A program made the position numbers and the translations under genes. 34,016 bases of DNA, from NCBI GenBank assembly GCA_963642705.1, contig CAVIHU010000020.1:1-34016 (forward strand), given 5' to 3'. The notes beneath the pieces are model-generated. The model saw only the letters and a list, made by a program, of their open reading frames with translations, searched no databases and was not told the origin of the DNA. The first letter of the stretch is position 1, and every line of letters starts with the position of its first letter. This DNA comes from UBA11524 sp963642705 (GTDB lineage Bacteria > Bacillota > Clostridia > Christensenellales > Aristaeellaceae). Shown one piece after another: positions 14,829 through 23,012 of the stretch.

Positions 14829-17522
14829 TTACCACGTGATTTCCTCGCCTGTCAGCGCCTTCCACGCCTTGCGGATGTCCTGCTGATGGCGGATGCCGTT
14901 CTTGGGATCCAGGACTGCCGTCTCCTCCAGCGTTCTCGGGAAATGGACGCAGAGATGACCGTCAAAGTCGTTGTCCTTGATGCTGCCGGAAAGATGAGGC
15001 ATGGAATGCATCGACGCAAGCGCCCACGTGCCGCTGGGCAGAAGCACATACACCGGCTTCTCGTCCCAGGAGAACGAACCGCCCCACGCAGCCTTCATAA
15101 TGGCCGTATCCTCTGCCGTGAGCGGCTCCGAATCAGCATGTCTGCCAAGGGAATAGAACCGCAGCTTGAAGGATGTGCCGCTTGACGGTTCATAGACGAG
15201 CACCGTCTGACCCGACTTGATGGTCGGCTTGATTTCCGTGTACCACATCAACAGCTTGATTTCGCTTTTCGCCGGTCCTGCTGATGAAGGGTATATCGTC
15301 GTGCCGCTGCTTGAAGAGCTCGTGTTGTCCGGCAGCGCCGTATCACCTGTCACGCAGTCTCCGTTATAGAGCTTCGTCTGCGTCTTTGTGCCTGCAATGC
15401 CGTCCGCATTCAATCCATTGCGCTTCTGGAACGCCAGCACTGCCGCACGCGTTGTTTCGTCATACGTGCCGTTGATGTTGACCGTGTAGTTCAGCGTGCT
15501 CAGCGCCTGCTGGAGGCGAAGCACATTATCGCCTGAAGCACCGACCTTCAGATTCGAATAAACGGCAGGAGTTGACGTATCCGTCTGCTGCCCATTCGCC
15601 GTAATCGCGTTGACGGAGAAGAGCACGTCATAGGTCGAAGTGTCGCCAATGCCATTCGCGGTCAGGCTGTTGCGCTGCTGAAAGGCAAGCATCGCGGCTG
15701 ACGTATTCGCGCCGTACTTGCCATCGACTTTATCCGTCAGGTAGCCCAAATCCTTCAGGCGCTGCTGCACAGTCGCGACATCAGTGCCCGTGCATCCTGT
15801 GGAAAGCTGGCGCGTCGGGCGGTTCGACGGTGTCGTTGTCGTCGGGGCAGCGGTCACGGCAGGCGTTGCTGTCGCCGTGTTTGCAGCCGCGACAGCGCTG
15901 CCGGAATAGAGCTTCGCAAACGTGCGTGTACCTGCCACGCCGTCTGCATCGAGATTATTGCGCAGCTGGAACGACGCCACTGCCACAACCGTCGTGCTGC
16001 CATAGTTTCCGTCCACCGTGCCGACATAATAGCCCAGCGCCTTCAGACGTGTCTGGACAGACTTGACATCATCGCCGGTCGAGCCGTTGCGGAGCGTGCG
16101 CGTCGGCACAACACCGTAGCTCGGTGCGGGCGTTGCCGTTGCAGACGCGCTGGCATCAGCGGCAATCGCATTGTCGGAATACAGCAATTCGGATGTAATC
16201 GTGCCAACCTTGCCGTCGACATTGAGCCCATTGCGCTGCTGGAATGCCCGAACAGCCGCCACGCTTTCAGGACCGTACACGCCGTCCAGACTGCCGGAAT
16301 AATAGCCAAACAGCTTCAGGCGGTTCTGCACAGAGCGGACATCCTCGCCGGACGCACCGGGACGGATCACGCGCACAGGCGCCGTTTCCGCAACGGGTGA
16401 AGGCGAAGGCGTAATGGAACTGCCTGCGTCAATCGGACTGCTGCCGAAGAGCACGGTCACGGTGTTTTCACCGCAGATGCCATCAACGTTCAGTCCGTTG
16501 CGCTTCTGGAAATTGCGAACCGCTTCCTGCGTCTTCTTGCCGTAGGTGCCGTCCGCCGTTCCCGTCAGGTACCCCAGCGCAATCAGCTTCGTCTGCACGG
16601 ACTTGACATCGCTGCCCGTCATGCCGAGCGACAGCTTGCGGTCAGCATCGATCGTGGGTGCAGCCGTTTCCTTCGCTGCAAGCGCACCGTCTGAAAACAG
16701 CTTCTGATTCGTCTTCGCGCCGAGTACGCCGTCCGCATTCAGTCCGTTCTTCTGCTGAAAAGCGATGACGGCACTCTTTGTCCCGCTGCCGTACTGACCA
16801 TCGGAAATGCCGTTGTAATAACCCAGCGCAGCAAGTCGGTTCTGCGTATACAGCACATCCTGACCGCCCATTCCTTCGCGGAGGATTCTGGTCGGCACGC
16901 CATAGGTGATGTTGCTCAAATCGGTCGTAGGTTTCGCCGTCACAAAGGTCTTGATGACATTGCCGTAGCTGTCAAAGTAGCTTTCGAGCTTCACAAGCGT
17001 ATTCTTGCCCGCCTTGCCGTCAGCTTCCAGTCCGACTGCCGTCTGGAAGGCAACAACCGCATCATACGTCGACTGTCCGTAAACGCCATCAACCTTCGAC
17101 ACTTTGAAGCCCAAATCCATCAGCGCCTGCTGAAGAATCCTGACACGCGAGCCGCTGGAGGAGAACTGCATCTTGGAATAGTCGCCCTTGAACAGACCAT
17201 CCGACGATGTAGATATCGAAGCCGTGCCATCAATATCGATGCCCGTCTGCGTCTCCAGCAGTGCGATGGTTGAAGAGCCAGCCACGCCGTCAACCGACAG
17301 TCCCTGATCAGTCTGATACGCCATGACCGCAGTAACCGTGCCGGTTCCGTACTTGCCATCAATGGTGCCGGTATAATAGCCGAGCTGCTGAAGTGCCTTC
17401 TGCAGCTGCGTAACATGGTCATTCTTGTCGTTCTTTTGGAGCTTCATAGCGCTGGCGCTTCCGCAAACAGCAAGCGACAGCATCAGCACCAGCGTCAGCA
17501 CACGCACGATGCCTTTTCTCAT
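14829..17522 (-). CDS. Secreted protein with eight peptidoglycan-binding repeats and a Cys/His C-terminal domain
   Basis: An 897-residue exported protein. The signal peptide (about 1-25) ends in ASA. VLMLSLAVC is not a proper lipobox because Val precedes the Cys. Eight copies of the ~65-residue PG_binding_1 motif (LGYY.G..DG.YG..T..AV..FQ..NGL..DG..G..T) lie at about 27-91, 117-180, 212-276, 295-359, 384-449, 475-540, 571-636 and 656-719. Ser/Thr/Ala/Pro linkers separate several of them. The last ~150 residues (748-897) are a different domain with conserved-looking His795, His839, His843, His856, Cys858 and His860. Similar C-terminal domains occur in clostridial wall proteins as far as I recall; the function is unknown. 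It probably binds the cell wall, and catalysis is possible but unproven. GGGAGGGG lies 6 bases before the ATG. Confidence 0.9.
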   Translation of the reverse strand: MRKGIVRVLTLVLMLSLAVCGSASAMKLQKNDKNDHVTQLQKALQQLGYYTGTIDGKYGTGTVTAVMAYQTDQGLSVDGVAGSSTIALLETQTGIDIDGTASISTSSDGLFKGDYSKMQFSSSGSRVRILQQALMDLGFKVSKVDGVYGQSTYDAVVAFQTAVGLEADGKAGKNTLVKLESYFDSYGNVIKTFVTAKPTTDLSNITYGVPTRILREGMGGQDVLYTQNRLAALGYYNGISDGQYGSGTKSAVIAFQQKNGLNADGVLGAKTNQKLFSDGALAAKETAAPTIDADRKLSLGMTGSDVKSVQTKLIALGYLTGTADGTYGKKTQEAVRNFQKRNGLNVDGICGENTVTVLFGSSPIDAGSSITPSPSPVAETAPVRVIRPGASGEDVRSVQNRLKLFGYYSGSLDGVYGPESVAAVRAFQQRNGLNVDGKVGTITSELLYSDNAIAADASASATATPAPSYGVVPTRTLRNGSTGDDVKSVQTRLKALGYYVGTVDGNYGSTTVVAVASFQLRNNLDADGVAGTRTFAKLYSGSAVAAANTATATPAVTAAPTTTTPSNRPTRQLSTGCTGTDVATVQQRLKDLGYLTDKVDGKYGANTSAAMLAFQQRNSLTANGIGDTSTYDVLFSVNAITANGQQTDTSTPAVYSNLKVGASGDNVLRLQQALSTLNYTVNINGTYDETTRAAVLAFQKRNGLNADGIAGTKTQTKLYNGDCVTGDTALPDNTSSSSSGTTIYPSSAGPAKSEIKLLMWYTEIKPTIKSGQTVLVYEPSSGTSFKLRFYSLGRHADSEPLTAEDTAIMKAAWGGSFSWDEKPVYVLLPSGTWALASMHSMPHLSGSIKDNDFDGHLCVHFPRTLEETAVLDPKNGIRHQQDIRKAWKALTGEEITW

Positions 17523-17552
17523 GCTTTTCCCCTCCCGAAGTAAGTTGGTCTC

Positions 17553-17581
17553 ATTATATCAGATGTATGCAGCCTTGTAAA
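17553..17581 (-). promoter_or_regulatory. Promoter for the peptidoglycan-binding protein
   Basis: On the minus strand TTTACA (17576-17581), a 17-base spacer and TATAAT (17553-17558). It lies about 30 bases upstream of the ATG, immediately after the HAD gene. Confidence 0.8.
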
Positions 17582-17598
17582 GGATTATTACAAAATTG

Positions 17599-18243
17599 TT
17601 ACAAGTTGAACTTCTCGAGTAACTCCATCGGCTTTGCAATCAGCGTCTGCGCGCCGTTATCCAGCAGTTCCTGCGCCGTGCGGAACCCCCACAGCACGCC
17701 GACCGGTTTCATGCCGGCATTGTGTGCACACGTCATATCGACCTTCGTGTCGCCCAGATAAAGGAAGTCCGCCGGCGCAACACCGATTTCCTCTGCTGCA
17801 AGCAGTGCTCCCGCCTGATCCGGCTTTACAGGGACGCCCTCGACCTGACCGCGAACGCAGCTCCACGGGACATCCGGAAAAAAATGACGGATGACGTTCT
17901 TCGTGTCTGCATCCGGCTTATTCGACAGCACCACAAGCTTCAATTTGCGCTCTGCCAGCGCATGCAGCAGCTCCGGAATGCCCTCATATGGACGCGTCTT
18001 ATCCAGCGCATGCTTTTCATAATACGCCTGATAGTCTGCCAGCACCGCATCCGCCAGCTCCTGATGTTCCCGCACAGCGCGCTGCGCCAGAATCCTCGCG
18101 CCGTTGCCGACAAGATAGCAATATTCCTGCGTTTCCCAGCCCGGCAGATTGTGCAGCGCCAGCGCGCGGTTCATCGCAGTTGAGATATCCTCGAGTGTAT
18201 TGGTTAGCGTGCCGTCCAGATCGAACAATACGGCCTTGATCAT
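17599..18243 (-). CDS. HAD-superfamily hydrolase, phosphoglycolate phosphatase-like
   Basis: A 214-residue cytosolic phosphatase. Motif I is FDLDGTLTNT near the N-terminus, with the nucleophile and acid/base Asp pair. Motif II is VVLSNKP (about 104-110), the motif III lysine is in PVKPDQ, and motif IV is LYLGDTKVDM. The alpha-helical cap (about 18-85) matches the Gph/PGP subfamily. The substrate is uncertain; a small sugar phosphate such as 2-phosphoglycolate is typical. The ATG at 18243 is chosen because AAGGAG lies 10 bases upstream. An ATG three codons earlier would leave only one base between it and the ribosome site. It has its own promoter. Confidence 0.88.
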   Translation of the reverse strand: MIKAVLFDLDGTLTNTLEDISTAMNRALALHNLPGWETQEYCYLVGNGARILAQRAVREHQELADAVLADYQAYYEKHALDKTRPYEGIPELLHALAERKLKLVVLSNKPDADTKNVIRHFFPDVPWSCVRGQVEGVPVKPDQAGALLAAEEIGVAPADFLYLGDTKVDMTCAHNAGMKPVGVLWGFRTAQELLDNGAQTLIAKPMELLEKFNL

Positions 18244-18306
18244 GATGGTCATGCTCCTTCATTTTGATTGGCATTCAGGCAGTTGATCCGCCTTGACGCC
18301 AAGCCT

Positions 18307-18335
18307 ATTGTACGCCGTTTTCCCGCCTTTGTCCA
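18307..18335 (-). promoter_or_regulatory. Promoter for the HAD hydrolase
   Basis: On the minus strand TGGACA (18330-18335), a 17-base spacer and TACAAT (18307-18312), about 63 bases upstream of the chosen ATG. Confidence 0.7.
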
Positions 18336-18365
18336 GACGAAATCGTGCATCGTCGCATAGAAAAC

Positions 18366-18394
18366 GGGTCAGGGGACTTTTCCTCCCTTGACCC
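18366..18394 (-). terminator. Terminator of the pepF operon
   Basis: GGGTCAGGGGA (18366-18376) pairs with TCCCTTGACCC (18384-18394) over 11 positions, with one G-T pair. On the minus strand GTTTTCT follows. It is placed after the small acidic protein gene. Confidence 0.75.
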
Positions 18395-18449
18395 ATTTTG
18401 CAATTAAGCTGAGTGCATCTGCCGACAGGTTCCGCGGGATGCGTGGCGG

Positions 18450-18788
18450 TCAGTCGTATTCCACCATGCCCTGCGAATCAAGAAACAGCTGCTGTGCATC
18501 AAGGTAATCCGCTGCGAGTGCCGCGAGTTTCACCGCCATGTCCGCATCGAAACCATTTTTTTTCGCGAGCGCGTCAACGATGGACTCGATCGCTTCGTCA
18601 TCCTCATAATATGCGTCGCCGGCATAGCCGTCCTCATCCAGCACACCAGCCGCATGCATGTACGCCATGTCCGCGTCAATCATCTGCGGAATGAGCGTGT
18701 CAATCTGCTCCGAAAGCGCCGGATGGTCAGATTTGCGGATGCAGCGCGTGATGAACCTGACCGCTGCATCCTTGTCATACCCGCGCAT
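18450..18788 (-). CDS. Small acidic hypothetical protein downstream of pepF
   Basis: 112 residues, family not recognised. It is strongly acidic, with a DEDGYAGDAYYEDDEA stretch in the middle and predicted helices on both sides (AAVRFITRCIRK; SIVDALAKKNGF; MAVKLAALAADYLDAQQLFLD). No signal peptide or membrane segment is visible. It begins about 18 bases after the pepF stop, with GGAGGTG upstream, so it is probably cotranscribed with pepF. The ATG at 18788 is preferred. A TTG one codon earlier is 7 bases from the ribosome site and is also possible. A strong terminator follows. Confidence 0.72.
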   Translation of the reverse strand: MRGYDKDAAVRFITRCIRKSDHPALSEQIDTLIPQMIDADMAYMHAAGVLDEDGYAGDAYYEDDEAIESIVDALAKKNGFDADMAVKLAALAADYLDAQQLFLDSQGMVEYD

Positions 18789-18806
18789 CAAGGAAAAACA
18801 CCTCCG

Positions 18807-20600
18807 TCACTCGATGACCGCCTTGAACTGGTCGAGTGTGTCTTTGAACACGGACAGCGCGCGGCGAACAGGCTCCGGACTGCTCATGTCGATGCCGGCG
18901 AGCTTCAGCGCCTCAATCGGCGGCACAGAGCAGCCTGCGGAGAGGAACTTGCGGTAGTCCTTCACGGCGGATGCGCCCTCTGTAAGAATCTTGTCGCTTA
19001 AGGAAACTGCGGCGCACAATCCGGTCGCGTATACGTACACGTAGTAGGCACGGTAGAAGTGCGGGATGCGCATCCACTCGTTGGCGATGTTGTCATCCAC
19101 CACGCACACGTTGCCGTAATACTTCCGGTTCAGCTCGTAGTACGCCTTCGACAGGCTTTCACGCGTCAGCGGCTGACCCTGCTCTGCCATCGTGTGGGCA
19201 ATCAGCTCGAACTCAGCAAACATCGTCTGACGATACACGGTCGTGCGGAACTGCTCAAGGAAGTGATTGAGCAGATACGCGAGCGTCTTCTTGTCGTCCT
19301 TGAACTGCCGGAGCAGGTATCGCATCATGGTGGCTTCGTTGCAAGTCGATGCGACCTCGGCGACAAACAGGCTGTAGTCGCTCTTCGGAGCAGGCTGATT
19401 CGTGTTGGAATAGAAAGAATGCATGGAGTGCCCCAGCTCGTGCGCGATGGTGAACGTGTCGGACAGGTTGTCGTTGTGGTTCAGCAGCACATAGGGGTGC
19501 ACGCTGCGAAGATTGCCGGCGGAGAAGGCGCCAGAGGACTTGCCCTTGGACGGATAGACATCAATCCAGCCGCCGCTGCGCGCCTCGCGGAGCTTATCGA
19601 GATAATCCTCGCCCATGGGCTTGAGCCCTTCGAGCACCAGGTCAAACGCCTTGTCGTAACTCAGCTCCATGTGGAAATCCCTGACCATCGGCGTGTACAG
19701 GTCGTACATGTGCAGCTCGTCGAGCCCCATGACCTGCTTGCGAAGCTTTAGGTACTCATCAAGCAGCGGAATGGCGTTGTGCACCTCTTCAATCAGGTTA
19801 TCATACACGCTCGCAGGGATTTCAAGCGGCTCCATGCTTGCATCGCGGGCGGTCGCATAATGACGTGCACGCGCCTCGAACACGTCGTTCTGCACGCTGC
19901 CGTTATACGTCGCGGCGATGGTGTTGCCGAACTTGCCGTAGGTGTCCATGATGCCGTCGAAGGCGGCTTTGCGGACGCTGCGATCCTCAGAACGGATGAA
20001 CTGCGAATACGTACCCTCGGTCAGCTGCTGCGTCGTGCCATCGGGCATTTTGACATCCGGAAAAACCATGTCCACGTCCGACAGCATACTGAAGATGTTA
20101 TTCGGCGCCTGCGCAACCTGACCCATCATGGCGAGCAGCCGCTCCTGCTCCTTGGGCAGAGAATGCGGCTTCTGCAGCAGCAGCGTGCGCAGGAAGGCAT
20201 CGTAATCTGCCATGGCAGGGTCAGCTGCGATGTCGGAAAGCACCTTTGCGTCGAGCTCAAGCAGCTCCGGCTGGAAGAAAGAAGTCATCGTGGCAAGCTG
20301 CATGCCGAGCTGAGAGGCACGGGCGCGGAGCCCCTGCGCAACCGGGTCGCCATTGTCGGTTTCGCGGCGCAGGAAGGCATAGAAGAACACAGGCGAGAGC
20401 TTTTCATTCAGTGCAAAATAATCGCGAATAGCCTGGCGCGGATTTTCAGCGACCTTACCCTCATAGGCAGCGAAGGTCTTACCTGCCTCGAGTGCCTCGG
20501 CAAGGGCTTTTTCCCATGCAGCGTCGTCGGGATAAATGTGGGTCAGATTCCATTTGTACTGTGCGGGGATTTCCTCGCGCACGCGGAGCTGGTCAGCCAT
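18807..20600 (-). CDS. pepF: Oligoendopeptidase F (M3 family)
   Basis: A 597-residue cytosolic zinc metallopeptidase that cleaves oligopeptides. The zinc motif HELGH is at residues 387-391 (His387, Glu388, His391), within TFTIAHELGHSMHSFYS. The third ligand is the Glu in FVAEVASTCNEA about 25 residues later. RIPHFYRAYYVYVYATGLCAA near the C-terminus is the conserved substrate-side segment of PepF. The length matches the ~600-residue family. The ATG at 20600 has GAGGT 8 bases upstream. It has its own consensus promoter and is followed by the small acidic protein. Confidence 0.95.
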   Translation of the reverse strand: MADQLRVREEIPAQYKWNLTHIYPDDAAWEKALAEALEAGKTFAAYEGKVAENPRQAIRDYFALNEKLSPVFFYAFLRRETDNGDPVAQGLRARASQLGMQLATMTSFFQPELLELDAKVLSDIAADPAMADYDAFLRTLLLQKPHSLPKEQERLLAMMGQVAQAPNNIFSMLSDVDMVFPDVKMPDGTTQQLTEGTYSQFIRSEDRSVRKAAFDGIMDTYGKFGNTIAATYNGSVQNDVFEARARHYATARDASMEPLEIPASVYDNLIEEVHNAIPLLDEYLKLRKQVMGLDELHMYDLYTPMVRDFHMELSYDKAFDLVLEGLKPMGEDYLDKLREARSGGWIDVYPSKGKSSGAFSAGNLRSVHPYVLLNHNDNLSDTFTIAHELGHSMHSFYSNTNQPAPKSDYSLFVAEVASTCNEATMMRYLLRQFKDDKKTLAYLLNHFLEQFRTTVYRQTMFAEFELIAHTMAEQGQPLTRESLSKAYYELNRKYYGNVCVVDDNIANEWMRIPHFYRAYYVYVYATGLCAAVSLSDKILTEGASAVKDYRKFLSAGCSVPPIEALKLAGIDMSSPEPVRRALSVFKDTLDQFKAVIE

Positions 20601-20671
20601 GATTGGACCTCGTTTCTGCCGGAAAACCGGCGTTATAATCGGTTTGCAGCCGAAAGCCTTCGACCGTTTTG

Positions 20672-20700
20672 ATTGTAGTCGAATCGGGCGGAAAATGCAA
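20672..20700 (-). promoter_or_regulatory. Promoter for pepF
   Basis: On the minus strand TTGCAT (20695-20700), a 17-base spacer and TACAAT (20672-20677), within the short gap after topB. Confidence 0.8.
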
Positions 20701-20723
20701 GTGGTTTTCGCGCTGCTCGTCTT

Positions 20724-22907
20724 TCAGCGCTGATTTTTCTCGTATGAGAGGGAGCGGTATGCGGTTGCCTGCTTTGCGTCCGGCGGAAAGAAGGCAATCA
20801 TGCCGTCCTTGAGCGTGATAATACCGGTTGAGCCGCGCAGAATCTGGCTCTTCAGCAGCAGCCGGAGCAGCTTCTCTGTGATTTCCGGTCCGCCGCCGCG
20901 CACAAGGCAGTCCTTCCACAGCGTGAAGTGACATCCATCGGCTGCACGGCTGCAGAAGAAGGATCGCGTGCTTTCGAGCACCTGACCCTGCTGGCAGAGC
21001 GGACAGACGCAGTCCTCGAGCTTTTTTCCACGCTGCACAAACGACTGTGCACGCTTCTTCCTGCGCCCGTCATCCGGAAAGGTGACGTTTGCGCGGTTAT
21101 TACGGGCATAATTGACCAGAAATGTCGAGAACTTTCGGATGCTGTCCATGAACCGTCCGGCATCCTGTTTTCCGTCGGTAATTTTATCGAGCGCCATTTC
21201 CCAGCGACCAGTCGTTTCCGGTGAGGACAGCTCCTGCGGCACGATTCCGATAAGCTGTACGCCCTTGTCTGTCGCGAGAATGGTCTTTCCCTTGCGAACG
21301 GCGTAGCCCACCTGAATCAACCGCTCGATGATAGCGGCGCGGGTGGCAGGCGTTCCGATGCCGCTGCCCTTCATCTGCCGGACAATCTCCTCATCCTCGG
21401 ATTCGCGTCCGGCATTCTCCATTGCGGACAGGAGCGATGCGTCATTATGCTGTGCAGGCGGCTTCGTCTTGTCGGTTTTGACGTTGGCAGACTGCACCGT
21501 GCGTTTGTCACCGGCGGCAAGCGGCGGCAGTGCGGATTCCTCCTCTGCATCGGCTGACTTTTTGCCCGGCTTTGCTGTTTTCGGAGGATTCGCAAGCGGC
21601 GCAACGTCACGCCAACCGTTTTGCAGAATAACACGACCGTTTGTGCGGAATCTATGGTCATCCACGCCTGTGATGACTTTCGTAGCATTGTACTCGCACG
21701 GCGGATAGAAAGCAGCAAGCATCCGGCGCGCTACGAGATCGTAGAGCTGCCGCTCATCTGCTGACAGCCTGTCCAGCGAAATCCGCTGCGGTGTCGGGAG
21801 AATGGCATGGTGATCGGTGACCTTCGATGCATCGATGGTGCGGCTGCTGACGGGCAACTTGCCGTTCGGCAGTGCTCCGGGCACAAGCGGCTGATAGCTG
21901 GCAGGCAATGCCTTCATCGTCTGTACGACGCGCGGAATCATATCCGGCGGCAGATAGCGGCTGTCCGTGCGCGGGTAAGTGAGCGCCTTGTGCGTTTCGT
22001 AGAGCGACTGCGCAAGCTTGAGCGTCTTGTCAGCAGTGAAGCCGAGCAGACGGTTCGCATCGCGCTGCAGGCTGGTCAGGTCGTAAAGCTGCGGCGGAAG
22101 GTCGCGGCGCTGCTGCGTTTCGGCAGAAAGGACAGTTGCCTCCTTTCCCTTGATTTGGGCAGCGATCTCCTTCGCCTCCTGAGTTTTCGGGATGTGTGTG
22201 TCCGGATCAAGCCCTTCGCGGAAGTACATGCCGCTGTAGTCGCCGAAATTCGCGGTGATGGTAGCGTACTCCTCCGGCACAAAGCTCTCGATTTCCTTAC
22301 GCCGTTTGACGAGAATGGCGAGCGTCGGTGTCTGGACACGCCCGACAGAGAGCAGCGTGTCATAGCGCAGGGTGAAAGCACGGCTTGCATTCATACCGAC
22401 AAGCCAGTCCGCCTGTGAACGGCATTGGGCGCTGCGATACAGCCCGTCATAGGCAGCGCTGCTCTTGAGCTTCTCGAAGCCCTCCTTGATCGCCTCGTCT
22501 GTCATGGAGGAAATCCACAGACGGTCGCAGGGCTTTTTGCAGCCTGCCTTGTCGTAAATGTAGCGAAAGATCAGCTCGCCCTCGCGTCCGGCATCTGTTG
22601 CGCAGACGACTTTGTCCGTATCGGCGTTATTGATGATGGATTTGACGACTGCAAACTGGTCGCGGCTGCCGGCAATGACCTTGAGCGGAATGTCATCGGG
22701 CAAAATCGGCAGCGTATCGAATGTCCAGCGCTTGTACTTTTCATCGAGCTCATCCGGTTCGACAAGGGTAACGAGATGACCGACCGCCCACGTAACAATC
22801 CACCGGTCATTGGACAGGCAGCCCTTTCCGCTCTGCTTGCAGCCAAGTACGCGGGCAATATCGCGCCCAACGCTCGGTTTTTCCGCAACAACGACAGTCC
22901 GTCCCAT
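20724..22907 (-). CDS. topB: DNA topoisomerase III (type IA)
   Basis: A 727-residue type IA topoisomerase that passes single strands to decatenate or relax DNA. The TOPRIM domain starts with VVVAEKPSVGRDIARVLG and holds DAGREGELIFRYIY (Glu and the acidic metal-binding triad). The active-site tyrosine is Tyr311 in ALTYPRTDSRYL. SVGRVQTPTLAILV, the GSGIGTPATRAAIIERL segment and the C-terminal four-cysteine zinc ribbon (CPLC...C.....C, about 637-665) complete the family pattern. An Ala/Pro/Lys-rich linker (about 440-480) sits in the central region. The ATG has GGAGGAGG 6 bases upstream. It is divergent from the DnaD/DnaC operon. Chromosomal TopB is the simplest reading, although plasmid and ICE copies of this family also exist. 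Confidence 0.95.
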   Translation of the reverse strand: MGRTVVVAEKPSVGRDIARVLGCKQSGKGCLSNDRWIVTWAVGHLVTLVEPDELDEKYKRWTFDTLPILPDDIPLKVIAGSRDQFAVVKSIINNADTDKVVCATDAGREGELIFRYIYDKAGCKKPCDRLWISSMTDEAIKEGFEKLKSSAAYDGLYRSAQCRSQADWLVGMNASRAFTLRYDTLLSVGRVQTPTLAILVKRRKEIESFVPEEYATITANFGDYSGMYFREGLDPDTHIPKTQEAKEIAAQIKGKEATVLSAETQQRRDLPPQLYDLTSLQRDANRLLGFTADKTLKLAQSLYETHKALTYPRTDSRYLPPDMIPRVVQTMKALPASYQPLVPGALPNGKLPVSSRTIDASKVTDHHAILPTPQRISLDRLSADERQLYDLVARRMLAAFYPPCEYNATKVITGVDDHRFRTNGRVILQNGWRDVAPLANPPKTAKPGKKSADAEEESALPPLAAGDKRTVQSANVKTDKTKPPAQHNDASLLSAMENAGRESEDEEIVRQMKGSGIGTPATRAAIIERLIQVGYAVRKGKTILATDKGVQLIGIVPQELSSPETTGRWEMALDKITDGKQDAGRFMDSIRKFSTFLVNYARNNRANVTFPDDGRRKKRAQSFVQRGKKLEDCVCPLCQQGQVLESTRSFFCSRAADGCHFTLWKDCLVRGGGPEITEKLLRLLLKSQILRGSTGIITLKDGMIAFFPPDAKQATAYRSLSYEKNQR

Positions 22908-22941
22908 GCGTTTCCTCCTCCATGCGATGTTCAGTCAGGTT

Positions 22942-22970
22942 ATTGTATCACATTTGACGCAGTCGGGCAA
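22942..22970 (-). promoter_or_regulatory. Promoter for topB
   Basis: On the minus strand TTGCCC (22965-22970), a 17-base spacer and TACAAT (22942-22947). Its -35 lies inside the spacer of the opposite-strand promoter at 22954-22982. Confidence 0.7.
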
Positions 22971-22982
22971 GCATGATATAAT
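22954..22982 (+). promoter_or_regulatory. Promoter for the DnaD/DnaC operon
   Basis: TTGACG (22954-22959), a 17-base spacer and TATAAT (22977-22982), 30 bases before the ATG. It interleaves with the topB promoter. Confidence 0.82.
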
Positions 22983-23012
22983 AAGAAGGATTGGAATGGA
23001 CGGGGGATTGGG

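Noticed and set aside
14960..17450. CRISPR-like or other non-coding repeat array
   Set aside because: The regular DNA similarity comes from eight protein-coding peptidoglycan-binding repeats, not from short palindromic repeats with unique spacers.
17448..17522. Lipoprotein signal in the peptidoglycan-binding protein
   Set aside because: The Cys at residue 20 is preceded by Val, not Gly/Ala/Ser, and an ASA signal peptidase I site follows.
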